From Paucibacter sp. Y2R2-4 (GTDB taxonomy: Bacteria > Pseudomonadota > Gammaproteobacteria > Burkholderiales > Burkholderiaceae_C), in assembly GCF_025717535.1 (NCBI RefSeq), contig NZ_JAJIRO010000001.1, positions 372,001-436,000 on the forward strand: a DNA stretch of 64,000 nt. The letters are read 5' to 3'. The notes below the pieces were generated by a model. That model had not been told where the DNA came from. It searched no databases and saw nothing but the letters and a program-made list of their open reading frames with translations. The position numbers and the translations under genes were made by a program. This document shows, one piece after another, positions 54,304 to 63,000 of this stretch (position 1 is its first letter; each line of letters starts with the position of its first letter).

Positions 54304-55929
54304 ATGCGATTGAACTTGCCCGTCAGTCAACGTGAGCATGCTTTTCCGCACGGCCAAACCTTGGTCTCCACCACGGACTTGAAGGGGCACATCCTCCATT
54401 GCAACCCGGCCTTCGTCGAGCTCAGCGGTTATGCGCAGGAAGAGCTACTCGGCCAAGCACACAACTTGATCCGCCACCCGGACATGCCCGAGGAAGCCTT
54501 CCGCGATATGTGGGCAACCATCAGCGCCGGCCAGCCTTGGTCGGGCGTGGTCAAGAATCGTCGCAAGAATGGCGACCATTACTGGGTCTACGCCAACGTC
54601 ACGCCGCTGACAGACGACGGGGTTCCGATTGCCTATTTGTCGGTACGCACCGAACCCAGCCGAGCTCAGATCGACGCTGCAGAAGCCCTGTATGCGCTCA
54701 TGCGGGCCGAAAAGCAGACCGGTCAGTTGCTCCACGTGCTGCGGCGGGGTCAGGTCTTGCGCCAAGATTGGCGTGGCCGCCTTGCAAAGTGGATTCGAGC
54801 CTGGCCTTGGCTCAAAGCCTGGGCAGGCTACGCCCTGATGGCCGCCTTGGGCTGGGCCAGCGCACGCTTTTGGCCTGAAACCTATCTTCTCAGCGGGCTT
54901 GCCCTGAGCCTCCCGGCCGCCGGCCTGGCTTGGACGGCCCGGCGCCATGCTCAAAAAGCCCTGGTGGCGGTGCAGGCCTATGCCAACCAGATTGCGGCGG
55001 GTGACCTGAGTCGCCGCCTGAGCGCAAGTGGCAACGAACAAACGGCCGCGCTGGAATCCGCGCTGAATCAACTCTGCGTCAACGTCAGTGCCATCGTCCA
55101 AGACACCCGTAAGGAACTGGAGTTGATGCGCGCCGTCACTGCTGAAATTGCCAGTGGCAACCAAAACCTCGCCCAACGCACCGGCGAGCAAGCAGCCAGC
55201 CTCGAACAAACCGCCGCCGCCATGGAAGAAATCACCGGCACCGTGCGCAGCAGCACCGACAACGCCCATCAGGCCTCGACGGTGGCCAATGATCTGGGCG
55301 CCGTCAGCAGCCGCAGCGCCGAGGTGGTTCACCATGTCACCGACACCATGTCGGCAATTTCAAGTTCTTCTCATCGCATTGGCGAGATCATCCAGGTCAT
55401 TGACGGCATCGCCTTTCAAACCAATATCCTGGCCTTGAACGCCGCGGTGGAGTCCGCCAGGGCGGGAGAACATGGCCGAGGCTTTGCTGTCGTGGCCAGC
55501 GAGGTGCGCGCCTTGGCGCAACGCAGCTCCAACGCCGCCCGCGAGATCAAGCAACTGATCAATGAATCGGCCGAAACCGTCTCGGCCGGCGAGCGCCAGA
55601 CCCGCAAGGCGCAAGAGAGCATTGATGAAACGCTGAAGTCGGTCCAAGACTTTGGCCGCTTGATCGCCAATATCCACCACAGCGCCGACGAGCAACTCAG
55701 CGGCATCTCCCAAGTCAATCAGGCCATCAATCAGATGGAAAGCATCACCCAGCAAAACGCGGCCATGGTGGAAGAGCTCGCCAAGTCTGCCGCGGCCATG
55801 CTCAGCCAAGTCGAAGAGGTGCAAGCCTCGGTACAAATCTTCAGACTTGACCGAAAAGACCGCATGGACCGCTTGCCTGATGCCCGCGCCTTGCGCAGAC
55901 TGAGCAAAACGCCAAGAAAGGAGCGCTAG
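54304..55929 (+). CDS. methyl-accepting chemotaxis protein with N-terminal PAS domain (Aer-like)
   Basis: The 541-residue receptor from 54304 (AAGGGA upstream) has a PAS sensor ([40 protein letters not shown]), a hydrophobic segment near residue 160-200 and a cytoplasmic signalling helix with [20 protein letters not shown] and [14 protein letters not shown]. The Aer-like PAS may bind FAD and sense redox or oxygen. No che genes are adjacent. Confidence 0.9.
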   Translation: MRLNLPVSQREHAFPHGQTLVSTTDLKGHILHCNPAFVELSGYAQEELLGQAHNLIRHPDMPEEAFRDMWATISAGQPWSGVVKNRRKNGDHYWVYANVTPLTDDGVPIAYLSVRTEPSRAQIDAAEALYALMRAEKQTGQLLHVLRRGQVLRQDWRGRLAKWIRAWPWLKAWAGYALMAALGWASARFWPETYLLSGLALSLPAAGLAWTARRHAQKALVAVQAYANQIAAGDLSRRLSASGNEQTAALESALNQLCVNVSAIVQDTRKELELMRAVTAEIASGNQNLAQRTGEQAASLEQTAAAMEEITGTVRSSTDNAHQASTVANDLGAVSSRSAEVVHHVTDTMSAISSSSHRIGEIIQVIDGIAFQTNILALNAAVESARAGEHGRGFAVVASEVRALAQRSSNAAREIKQLINESAETVSAGERQTRKAQESIDETLKSVQDFGRLIANIHHSADEQLSGISQVNQAINQMESITQQNAAMVEELAKSAAAMLSQVEEVQASVQIFRLDRKDRMDRLPDARALRRLSKTPRKER

Positions 55930-56049
55930 CACCGCACAAAAGGCTTTTGCATTCATCAATCCGTGATTTCGTCCACAGATGTAATTTTTTCCAGGAGCCT
56001 ACAATTGGTATCAAAGTGGATCGCAACAAATCCCCAGCAAGGAACCAGA

Positions 56050-56487
56050 TTGAGACCAGACCACATCACTCGCAGCAAGCAAAGGTCGCACCGGGCGCAT
56101 GGCTTCACCATGGTCGAGTTGATGATCACCTTGGCGGTGGCGGGGATTCTGGCCGCCGTGGCTCTGCCCTCCTACTCCAGCTACGTCAACAAGAGCCGCG
56201 CCAAAGGCGCTAGCGCCGACTTGGCCGCTCTGGCCTTGAATATGGAAAACAATTTCCAGCTGCAGCTGAAGTACCCGGTCAATGCCGCCGGCACCGTGGC
56301 CAGCAATACCAATTTCAAAGCCTGGTCGCCAGCGCAGTCTGCTTACTTCAATTACACCTTGGTCAGCACCGCCAGCAGCTACACCTTGACCGCCACCGGC
56401 AAGGACAAGCTGAGCGGCTGCAATCTGACGCTGGACAACCTGAATACACGCACGGCCAGCAGCAGCTGCGGTTTCACGACATGGTGA
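56050..56487 (+). CDS. type IV pilin, PilE-like (cluster 2)
   Basis: The 145-residue prepilin is best read from the TTG at 56050: AAGGA at 56039-56043 is correctly spaced and the leader (18 residues, ending HG) is normal. FTMVELMITLAVAGILAAVA follows, with Glu at +5. ADLAALALNMENNFQLQLKY and the C-terminal cysteine pair (SGCNLTL, SSSCGF) match PilE-like minor pilins. The open frame upstream to 55963 would give an atypical 47-residue leader. It opens cluster 2. Confidence 0.85.
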   Translation: MRPDHITRSKQRSHRAHGFTMVELMITLAVAGILAAVALPSYSSYVNKSRAKGASADLAALALNMENNFQLQLKYPVNAAGTVASNTNFKAWSPAQSAYFNYTLVSTASSYTLTATGKDKLSGCNLTLDNLNTRTASSSCGFTTW

Positions 56488-56954
56488 TTCAGGGGCAATC
56501 GGGGCTGAGCTTGATTGAGATGATGGTCAGCATTGCCATCATGATGCTGCTCGCCCTGGCCGTTGCCCCTTTTGCCTCGTCCTGGGGCAGCCAGGCCGCA
56601 GTTCGTCAGACCCAACATATGCTGCAGCAGGCCATGAGCCAGCTCAAGGCCAGCGCCCTGCGCAACCCCAGTGGCGTGAGTGCTTCCGCCGCCGCAGTCT
56701 TGGTCAGCGTGCCCGGGCAGCTCTGTGTGCGCGACGGTCTGCCGGCTGCGCTGGACTGTGGCCAAGCCGGCCAAAGTGGCTGGACCGCCTTGCCGCCCGC
56801 CAGCATCAAGCTCAATGGGGCATTCAGCCAATGCGTGGCCCTGGACAGCGCCGGCATGCCGGTGGCCGCCAGCATCGGCGGCGTCAATTGCGGCACCTCG
56901 ATGAGTTTCAGCATCAGCAAGGGCACGGAAAGCAGCGATGGCACGCTCTACTGA
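56481..56954 (+). CDS. type IV minor pilin, FimT/GspH-like (cluster 2)
   Basis: The 157-residue prepilin has an 8-residue leader (MVIQGQSG) and LSLIEMMVSIAIMMLLALAV with Glu at +5. QTQHMLQQAMSQLKASALRN follows. The fold is GspH/FimT-like, with four cysteines. It overlaps the PilE-like gene by 7 bases and the PilV-like gene by 17. Confidence 0.8.
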   Translation: MVIQGQSGLSLIEMMVSIAIMMLLALAVAPFASSWGSQAAVRQTQHMLQQAMSQLKASALRNPSGVSASAAAVLVSVPGQLCVRDGLPAALDCGQAGQSGWTALPPASIKLNGAFSQCVALDSAGMPVAASIGGVNCGTSMSFSISKGTESSDGTLY

Positions 56955-57396
56955 AACCCTGAGCGTTCAAGGTAAGTCTTCGCCAGGCCGAGCTTCGCAG
57001 CGGCGACGCTCGCAGCGCGGTGACGCTCTGATCGAGGCCTTGGTGGCCACCGTCTTGCTGGGCGTGATTGGCCTGGGCCAGGTCTACGCCGTGGGTCGCG
57101 CCATGGTCGCGCAGAAATATCAAAAAGGCCAAAGCCTGGCGGTGCAAGGCATTCGCGCCGACCTACAAGGCAATGGCGTGGCCAATGGCTGCCCCGCCAG
57201 TGGCAATGCCACCACCAACAGCGTCTTGACCATGGGGGCTGATCTGCAGTTGCAAGGCCTGCAAAAGACTTGCACGGTCACGCCCGTCACCATCACGGTG
57301 AATGGAGTCGCCAAAGCGGCCAGCTTGCCCATCGTTCAATACGCGGTGGATGCCGACACCTTGTTCGGCCCGGGCACCCTGACGGTCGGGAACTGA
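56938..57396 (+). CDS. PilV-like minor pilin (cluster 2)
   Basis: The 152-residue prepilin has a 28-residue, Arg/Ser-rich leader ending in Gly, then DALIEALVATVLLGVIGLGQ with Glu at +5. It is much shorter than the PilV-like protein of cluster 1. The globular part has cysteines in GCPASGNAT and QKTCTVTPV. It overlaps the FimT-like gene by 17 bases. Confidence 0.8.
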   Translation: MARSTETLSVQGKSSPGRASQRRRSQRGDALIEALVATVLLGVIGLGQVYAVGRAMVAQKYQKGQSLAVQGIRADLQGNGVANGCPASGNATTNSVLTMGADLQLQGLQKTCTVTPVTITVNGVAKAASLPIVQYAVDADTLFGPGTLTVGN

Positions 57397-57398
57397 GC

Positions 57399-58118
57399 AT
57401 GCCAAGCCTTCAGCCACGCTTCTTACAGTCCGGGCTGAGCCTGATCAGCTTGATGGTCGGGATGGTGATCTCGATGATGGCGGTCTTGGGCGCACTGGCC
57501 CTGTACCGCAGCACCACCCAAACCGTATTTGGTGATGGGGGACTGGTGCGTAACTCGGTGCAGGACGGCCAACTCGCCTCCGGCTTGCTGAGCGCCCAGA
57601 TCGCCCTGCAAGGCGCCGGCTACGGCCTCACAACTCCCAGTACAGGCAGCCATTTTTTGCTGCTCACGAATGCACTCCTGAACCCCGATGCCATGACGCT
57701 CAGCGGCACGGTCTTGAACGTGACCGCCGCCGCGCAAAACGGCAATGCGGTGGTCTGGATCAGCAACCCCAATCTCTCTGCCAACAGCGCGGACTACCGC
57801 TGCAGCGGACTGGTTTCTGATCCCTCGACGCGAGCGCTCTATCTCATCCAATCCAGCGGCTCTTGCAACCCTTTGAATACGCAGTGGAGCAAGATCACCT
57901 GGCTGCGCCGAACCTTGATTGAAAGCAGCGTCTTGGCGCAAGCGGTGACCTTGTCGGTCCAAAAAGACAGCGCCTGCTGGCCGTTTGGTGCGGTACCCCA
58001 AGCCATCAGCAAAGTGGCCGCTCCCAGCGCCTCCGTCACCGTCAGGCTGGGCTATGGTTCGAGCGTCACAGGCAGCAGCAACACCTACACCAGCTGCTTG
58101 GCCAATCTGAGTTCCTAA
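57399..58118 (+). CDS. PilW-like minor pilin without Glu5 (cluster 2)
   Basis: The 239-residue prepilin starts at ATG 57399. Cleavage after Gly12 leaves LSLISLMVGMVISMMAVLGA: position +5 is Ser, not the usual Glu. Otherwise it is PilW-like, with QDGQLASGLLSAQIALQGAG. Pilins lacking Glu5 (for example GspK) sit at fibre tips. It lies 2 bp after the PilV-like gene. Confidence 0.75.
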   Translation: MPSLQPRFLQSGLSLISLMVGMVISMMAVLGALALYRSTTQTVFGDGGLVRNSVQDGQLASGLLSAQIALQGAGYGLTTPSTGSHFLLLTNALLNPDAMTLSGTVLNVTAAAQNGNAVVWISNPNLSANSADYRCSGLVSDPSTRALYLIQSSGSCNPLNTQWSKITWLRRTLIESSVLAQAVTLSVQKDSACWPFGAVPQAISKVAAPSASVTVRLGYGSSVTGSSNTYTSCLANLSS

Positions 58119-58126
58119 ACCCCATC

Positions 58127-59983
58127 ATGAGCTCATCCCTGCACCTCAAGTCCCCGAGTCGACGTGTTCAGCGCGGCATCTCCTCGGTGCTGTTCATGCT
58201 CCTGAGTGGCTTGTCGCTGGGCGCCATGGTGTTTGGTGCGATCTACTATGTGCGCGGCTTGCAGTCGCAATCGGTCACCGTACACGCACTGACGCAGGCG
58301 CAGCTGAAAGCCTGGAACGGTGTTGAGGCGGTGCGCCAGTATCTGTTTCAACTGGGCGCCACCGAAGCCGCCAAACTGAGCCCGAACCAGGCCGTCACAT
58401 TCGCCGGTGTCACGGGCATTGCGGCCAGTGTGGTGGACGTGACCGCCGCTGACACCACCAACTGCGGCGGCGGCACCCGGGTCGGCTTCAACATCACCGG
58501 CAGCAGCGGCGGCGCCAACTCCTTGCTGGCCGCCACCTTCTGCGCCAAAGGCAATGGCGGCGCGCCGGGCGGCGGTGCCAAGTCGCCAGCCGTCAATATC
58601 AAAGGCAATCTCGACCTGGGCGGCAAGCTGGATGTGCTCGGGGACAGCGGGACCAAGGTGGTCGTGGACGGCAAGGTCACCGGCAGCGGCAGCCTTAGCG
58701 GCATCAACAATCTGTACGCCACCGGCGACATCACGCTGGGTGGCGGCAACAACCTGGATGTGCTCTTCTCCGAGGGCAGCATCAATTTAAGCGGCAGCGG
58801 CCTCTACAGTAGCGTGCAGGCGATGAAGACCGTGACACTCAGCGGCGGCGTAGGCGTAGGCAGCCTTACCGCCAACGGTGCTGTCACCATCGAGAGCAAT
58901 AGCGTCACCGATTTAACGGCACTCGGCAATGTGACCATGAACGGTGCGGCCAAACTCGTGAATCTGAAGAGCGGCGGCAATGTAGTGGGCAATAACTCGC
59001 AGATCAGCGGACAAGCCTTGGTTGCCGGCAACTACGAAGAGAAAAGCAATGGCAGCGTCGCCAGCGGCAAGTACGGGGGCAGCCTGATCTCTCCCGCTTG
59101 GAACACCCAAATCAATATGACGCGTCAAGCCGGACTGAGCATCAATGTGACGCCGCTGACCGCAGGCACGGTGAGCTCGCCCAAGTTTGACGCCTACGCC
59201 TACAAGGCAATTGCTAACTATGTTTTTGAGCGAGTGGGGAGCGACACCAAAGTCACCGTCAACAATGTGAACGGCATCCCGAACGGCAGCTATTTCCTGA
59301 AGGGTGACGGCGGCGCCAATCAGGACTACCTCTGCACCGGCAATGCCTACAGTGCGGGCTCCTGCCCTGCCAAGATTTGTGCGGGCTACTCCGACTACAA
59401 CAGCTGCTTCAACTACAACGGCAGCAAGTGGACGGTGGCCGGTACCACCATGGCGCCCGGCGTGGCCTGGTTCAAAGGTGACCTCGAAACTGCCAGCGGC
59501 ACCTACTACAACAGCTGGATCGCCACCGGCAATATCAATACCGGTGGCAACAATGTGACCTGGGCCGTCAATTACGCCGGCTACGCCAATGTCTGCAGCA
59601 ACAGCCGATTTCCAAGTCTGGCGCCCAGCAACTTCTGCAAGCCCGGAGACACCAAGCTGCAGTCGGTGCCCAGCGGCAATATCGCTTTCGGCTCGGGCGG
59701 CTATGTTGGCACGGTTTACAGCGGCGGCAAGATCGACTTGAGTGCTTCGAATGACATCTTTGGCTCGGTCTTGGCGGGCGATATTCTGACCACCGGCGGC
59801 AGCACCATCGTGCACGGCTATGTATCCGCAGGGCGCCTGGGCAACAATGCCGGCAACAGCACCTTGGGCGCCAGCACCAAGATCGATCTGCGCAATCTGC
59901 CCTCGGGCTTTGACCCCGGCAATACCGACCCGACCGCAGCGGAGCCGATGTCGGCTACGCTGCTGTGGTCACGCTACCGCTGA
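58127..59983 (+). CDS. 618-residue PilX-position protein with beta-repeat region (cluster 2)
   Basis: The N-terminus has a prepilin-like leader ending in Gly17 and then ISSVLFMLLSGLSLGAMVFG, without Glu at +5. VRGLQSQSVTVHALTQAQLK echoes the PilX helix. A long beta-repeat region follows, rich in Gly/Asn/Ser/Val (for example VNIKGNLDLGGKLDVLGDSG, GNVTMNGAAKLVNLKSGGNV), then a Cys/Tyr/Asn-rich part and a second repeat block near the end. The repeats suggest a beta-solenoid. I do not recognise it as a whole. Its last 15 bases overlap the convergent rhlE gene. Confidence 0.65.
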   Translation: MSSSLHLKSPSRRVQRGISSVLFMLLSGLSLGAMVFGAIYYVRGLQSQSVTVHALTQAQLKAWNGVEAVRQYLFQLGATEAAKLSPNQAVTFAGVTGIAASVVDVTAADTTNCGGGTRVGFNITGSSGGANSLLAATFCAKGNGGAPGGGAKSPAVNIKGNLDLGGKLDVLGDSGTKVVVDGKVTGSGSLSGINNLYATGDITLGGGNNLDVLFSEGSINLSGSGLYSSVQAMKTVTLSGGVGVGSLTANGAVTIESNSVTDLTALGNVTMNGAAKLVNLKSGGNVVGNNSQISGQALVAGNYEEKSNGSVASGKYGGSLISPAWNTQINMTRQAGLSINVTPLTAGTVSSPKFDAYAYKAIANYVFERVGSDTKVTVNNVNGIPNGSYFLKGDGGANQDYLCTGNAYSAGSCPAKICAGYSDYNSCFNYNGSKWTVAGTTMAPGVAWFKGDLETASGTYYNSWIATGNINTGGNNVTWAVNYAGYANVCSNSRFPSLAPSNFCKPGDTKLQSVPSGNIAFGSGGYVGTVYSGGKIDLSASNDIFGSVLAGDILTTGGSTIVHGYVSAGRLGNNAGNSTLGASTKIDLRNLPSGFDPGNTDPTAAEPMSATLLWSRYR

Positions 59984-61240
59984 ACCTGCTTGACCCGCGC
60001 TGGCGGCCAATGCGGCAGCTTCGCGCAACTTGTCTTTCTTGCTCTTGCGCAGGCCCTTGACGCCGCCGGTGGGAGCGGGTGCATTGGCCAAATCGGTAGG
60101 CTCAAAACCCTCAATCTGCTCGCGCGGCACCCTTTGTCCCTGGCGCTTTTCAATCAAGCGAAAGTGCGCCTCGCCATTGCTGCTGTGACCGCTGACAAAG
60201 TTAATCGCCACCCCACTCTGACCGGCCCGGCCGGTACGCCCGATACGGTGGGTGTAGTCAGCGGTTGAGCGAGGCAGGTCGTAGTTCAACACCACCGGCA
60301 GATCGGGAATATCCAGGCCTCGCGCCGCGATATCGGTGGCCACCAGTACTTGGATTTCTGAATTCTTCAAGGCGGCCAGCACCTTGGCGCGCCCGCCTTG
60401 GCTCAGTTCACCATGCAAGGCTGCTGCCTTGATGCCCTGCTTCCAGAGCTTGTCGGACACATGTTCGGTAGCGTATTTGGTGGCCACAAAGACCAGCACG
60501 CGAGTCCAGGCCTCGGTCTCCAACAGATGGCGCAACAAAGGCGTGCGGCGGCTCTCATCGACCTGGATGGAACGTTGGTGGATGGCGGCAGTGCGCTCTG
60601 GCTCTGCGGCAATCTCGATGCGCTCGGGCGCATTCAGCAATGCATCGGCCAAGGCCTGCACCGCGGGAGCAAACGTAGCTGAGAAAAACAAGTTCTGACG
60701 CTTCTTGGGGCACAGCGCCAAGACACGCTGCAACTCATCTGCAAAGCCCAAATCCAGCAGACGGTCCGCTTCATCCAAGACCAGGGTGTTAAGCGCGGAC
60801 AAGCGCAAGGCGTTGTGATCCAGCAGATCCAACAAGCGGCCCGGCGTGGCCACAACGATATCGGCCCCGCCGCGCAAGGCCATCATTTGCGGATTAATCG
60901 AAACGCCGCCATAGACCGTTGCAACCTTCAAGGAAACCGGCAGGTCCTGCGCCAAAGCCTGCAGCGCTTCGCCGATCTGGCTCGCCAATTCCCGAGTCGG
61001 CACCAGCACCAAAGCGCGCGTCTGGCGCACGCCACTGCCGCGCTGCTGCAGCACCATTTGCAAGAGAGGCAAGGCAAAAGCTGCAGTCTTGCCCGAGCCG
61101 GTTTGGGCCAAGCCCAGCACATCGGAGCCGCGCAAAATGACGGGAATGGCGGCCGCTTGAATAGCAGTGGGCGCGTGGTAGCCCTGCTCCCGCACAGCGC
61201 GAATCAGAGCGGGCGATAGGCCCAGGGTGGCAAAAGACAT
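59969..61240 (-). CDS. rhlE: DEAD-box RNA helicase RhlE
   Basis: The 423-residue helicase has the Q motif (SFATLGLSPALIRAVREQGY), AQTGSGKTAAFALP, PTRELASQI, VATPGRLLDLL, DEADRLLDLGF, SATFAPAV, ATDIAARGLDIPDLPVVLNY and HRIGRTGRAG. The basic C-terminal tail is of RhlE type. It remodels ribosomal or messenger RNA. Its 3' end overlaps the pilin-cluster gene by 15 bp. Confidence 0.93.
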   Translation of the reverse strand: MSFATLGLSPALIRAVREQGYHAPTAIQAAAIPVILRGSDVLGLAQTGSGKTAAFALPLLQMVLQQRGSGVRQTRALVLVPTRELASQIGEALQALAQDLPVSLKVATVYGGVSINPQMMALRGGADIVVATPGRLLDLLDHNALRLSALNTLVLDEADRLLDLGFADELQRVLALCPKKRQNLFFSATFAPAVQALADALLNAPERIEIAAEPERTAAIHQRSIQVDESRRTPLLRHLLETEAWTRVLVFVATKYATEHVSDKLWKQGIKAAALHGELSQGGRAKVLAALKNSEIQVLVATDIAARGLDIPDLPVVLNYDLPRSTADYTHRIGRTGRAGQSGVAINFVSGHSSNGEAHFRLIEKRQGQRVPREQIEGFEPTDLANAPAPTGGVKGLRKSKKDKLREAAALAASAGQAGSAVA

Positions 61241-61306
61241 GGCAGGGCCTTGGGCAGAGAACAGGGGGAGATTTTAAGGCCGCGCTTCAAGCGCACAGGG
61301 CAGGCA

Positions 61307-61873
61307 TCAGAACAAATCGCCTTGCTCCGCCGCTAACTGCCCACTTGCGCGGGCTTCAATCGCCAGCAATTTCAACTTGGTGTCGGCCCCACCATGGGCC
61401 GAAAACCCCACCGGCTTGCCGCCCGCCCCCAACACCCGGTGACAAGGCACGATGGGTGCAAAGGGATTGCTGCCCTCGGCCTGCCCGACCGCCCGCGCAG
61501 CACCCGCGAGGCCCAAGCGCTGAGCAATATCGCCGTAGCTGAGGGTATGGCCCACTGGGATGCGCCGGGTGATGGCGTACACCTGACGTTTGAACTCCGG
61601 GATATCCGACTCATCCAAATGCACTGCCTGCAACTCGGCGGCTTCGGCACATTCGCCAGCCAAGAGCCGCTGAATGGACTGAATCGCCGGCTGGACAGAC
61701 GCTGTCGGTGACGATTCGCGCGCACTCGGAAAACGCGCTCTGATGCGATCGCGCGTCAGGGATGCCGTCTCCTCCGGCAGCTGAGAGCCCTTGATGCCCC
61801 ACTCACTCCATGCGATAGCGCAGCAACCCAGCGCCGTCTCAAAGCAGTGAAAGTAAAGCTGCGTTGGCATCAA
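61307..61873 (-). CDS. ogt: methylated-DNA--protein-cysteine methyltransferase
   Basis: The 188-residue protein has the active-site PCHRV with acceptor Cys at about residue 144, the HTH region RIPVGHTLSYGDIAQRLG and the C-terminal GFSAHGGADTKLKLLAIEA. It removes O6-methyl groups from guanine by suicide transfer. It overlaps the dusA stop by 4 bases, so the two are coupled. Ogt and Ada-C types cannot be separated here. Confidence 0.9.
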   Translation of the reverse strand: MMPTQLYFHCFETALGCCAIAWSEWGIKGSQLPEETASLTRDRIRARFPSARESSPTASVQPAIQSIQRLLAGECAEAAELQAVHLDESDIPEFKRQVYAITRRIPVGHTLSYGDIAQRLGLAGAARAVGQAEGSNPFAPIVPCHRVLGAGGKPVGFSAHGGADTKLKLLAIEARASGQLAAEQGDLF

Positions 61874-62931
61874 GACGCCGGTTCGTTGACCTGTGAATCC
61901 CGTAGCGCCAAGGTCTGCGCTTGATGTTCAGCCACATGAGCCGCAATGCCTTGACGGGACTGGCTGGCCAACTCCGCCACTGCCCGAGGCGGCAGGGCCT
62001 TGTATTGATGATCCGACCAAATCTGCCGCCAGCGGCGCGAACCGGCTTGACCGTTCCAAAGTCCGAGTGCATGACGCATGGCTTGGGTCCAGTGGTGATA
62101 GGCACCGGCTGCCACATGGCGCTCCAGATAGTCCAGCCAGACCGACTCCACCTGCTCACGCGATTGCGCCGGATTGGGCGTGCCGAAGAAGCGCCGGTCC
62201 CAATCCACCATCTGCCAAGGCTCGTGGTAAGCCTGCCGCCCCACCATCACGCCGTCCACATGCTGCAGCTGCTCAGCGATTTCATCATCCGTCTTGACAC
62301 CGCCATTGAGCACGATGGTGAGCTGCGGAAAGTCTCGTTTGAGTTGATGCACCAGTTCATAGCGCAGCGGCGGAATCTCGCGATTCTCTTTGGGAGACAG
62401 GCCTTGCAACCAGGCATTGCGGGCATGAACGATGAAGACCTCGCAACCCGCATCGGCGATTTGGCCGACAAAGTCGCGCACAAACTCGTAGCTCTCGATC
62501 TTGTCGATGCCAATGCGATGCTTGACGGTGACGGGAATGCTCACCGCATCGCGCATGGCCTTCACGCCATCGGCCACCAGAGTGGGCTCCGCCATCAAAC
62601 AAGCACCAAAAGCGCCGCGCTGCACCCGCTCGCTGGGGCAACCGCAATTCAGATTGACCTCGTCATAGCCCCATTGCTCAGCTAGCTTGGCGCAGGCGGC
62701 GAGATCGGCCGGCTCGGAGCCGCCCAGCTGAAGCGCGACCGGATGCTCCTCGGAGTTGAAGTCCAAATGACGAGGCTGATCGCCGTGCAGCAGCGCACCG
62801 GTCGTCACCATCTCGGTGTACAGCCGGGTCTTTTGAGTCAGGAGGCGATGGAAGAACCGGCAATGTTTGTCGGTCCAATCGAGCATGGGGGCCACCGAGA
62901 GGCGCCAGGGGTTGTTCAGATCTTGTCGCAC
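61870..62931 (-). CDS. dusA: tRNA-dihydrouridine synthase DusA
   Basis: The 353-residue enzyme is taken from the GTG at 62931; the frame is open to a TTG at 62979. It begins close to RLSVAPMLDWTDKHCRFFHR, the DusA signature. NLNCGCPSERVQRGAFGACL carries the catalytic Cys, and VKHRIGID and NGGVKTDDE follow. It reduces U20/U20a in tRNA with FMN and NADPH. Confidence 0.92.
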   Translation of the reverse strand: MRQDLNNPWRLSVAPMLDWTDKHCRFFHRLLTQKTRLYTEMVTTGALLHGDQPRHLDFNSEEHPVALQLGGSEPADLAACAKLAEQWGYDEVNLNCGCPSERVQRGAFGACLMAEPTLVADGVKAMRDAVSIPVTVKHRIGIDKIESYEFVRDFVGQIADAGCEVFIVHARNAWLQGLSPKENREIPPLRYELVHQLKRDFPQLTIVLNGGVKTDDEIAEQLQHVDGVMVGRQAYHEPWQMVDWDRRFFGTPNPAQSREQVESVWLDYLERHVAAGAYHHWTQAMRHALGLWNGQAGSRRWRQIWSDHQYKALPPRAVAELASQSRQGIAAHVAEHQAQTLALRDSQVNEPAS

Positions 62932-63000
62932 GCCGCCATTATCCCAGGCCCCGCCTTTGCCTCGTGGAGAAGGCGGCAATTCCTGCGGCCAGCGCTGGGT

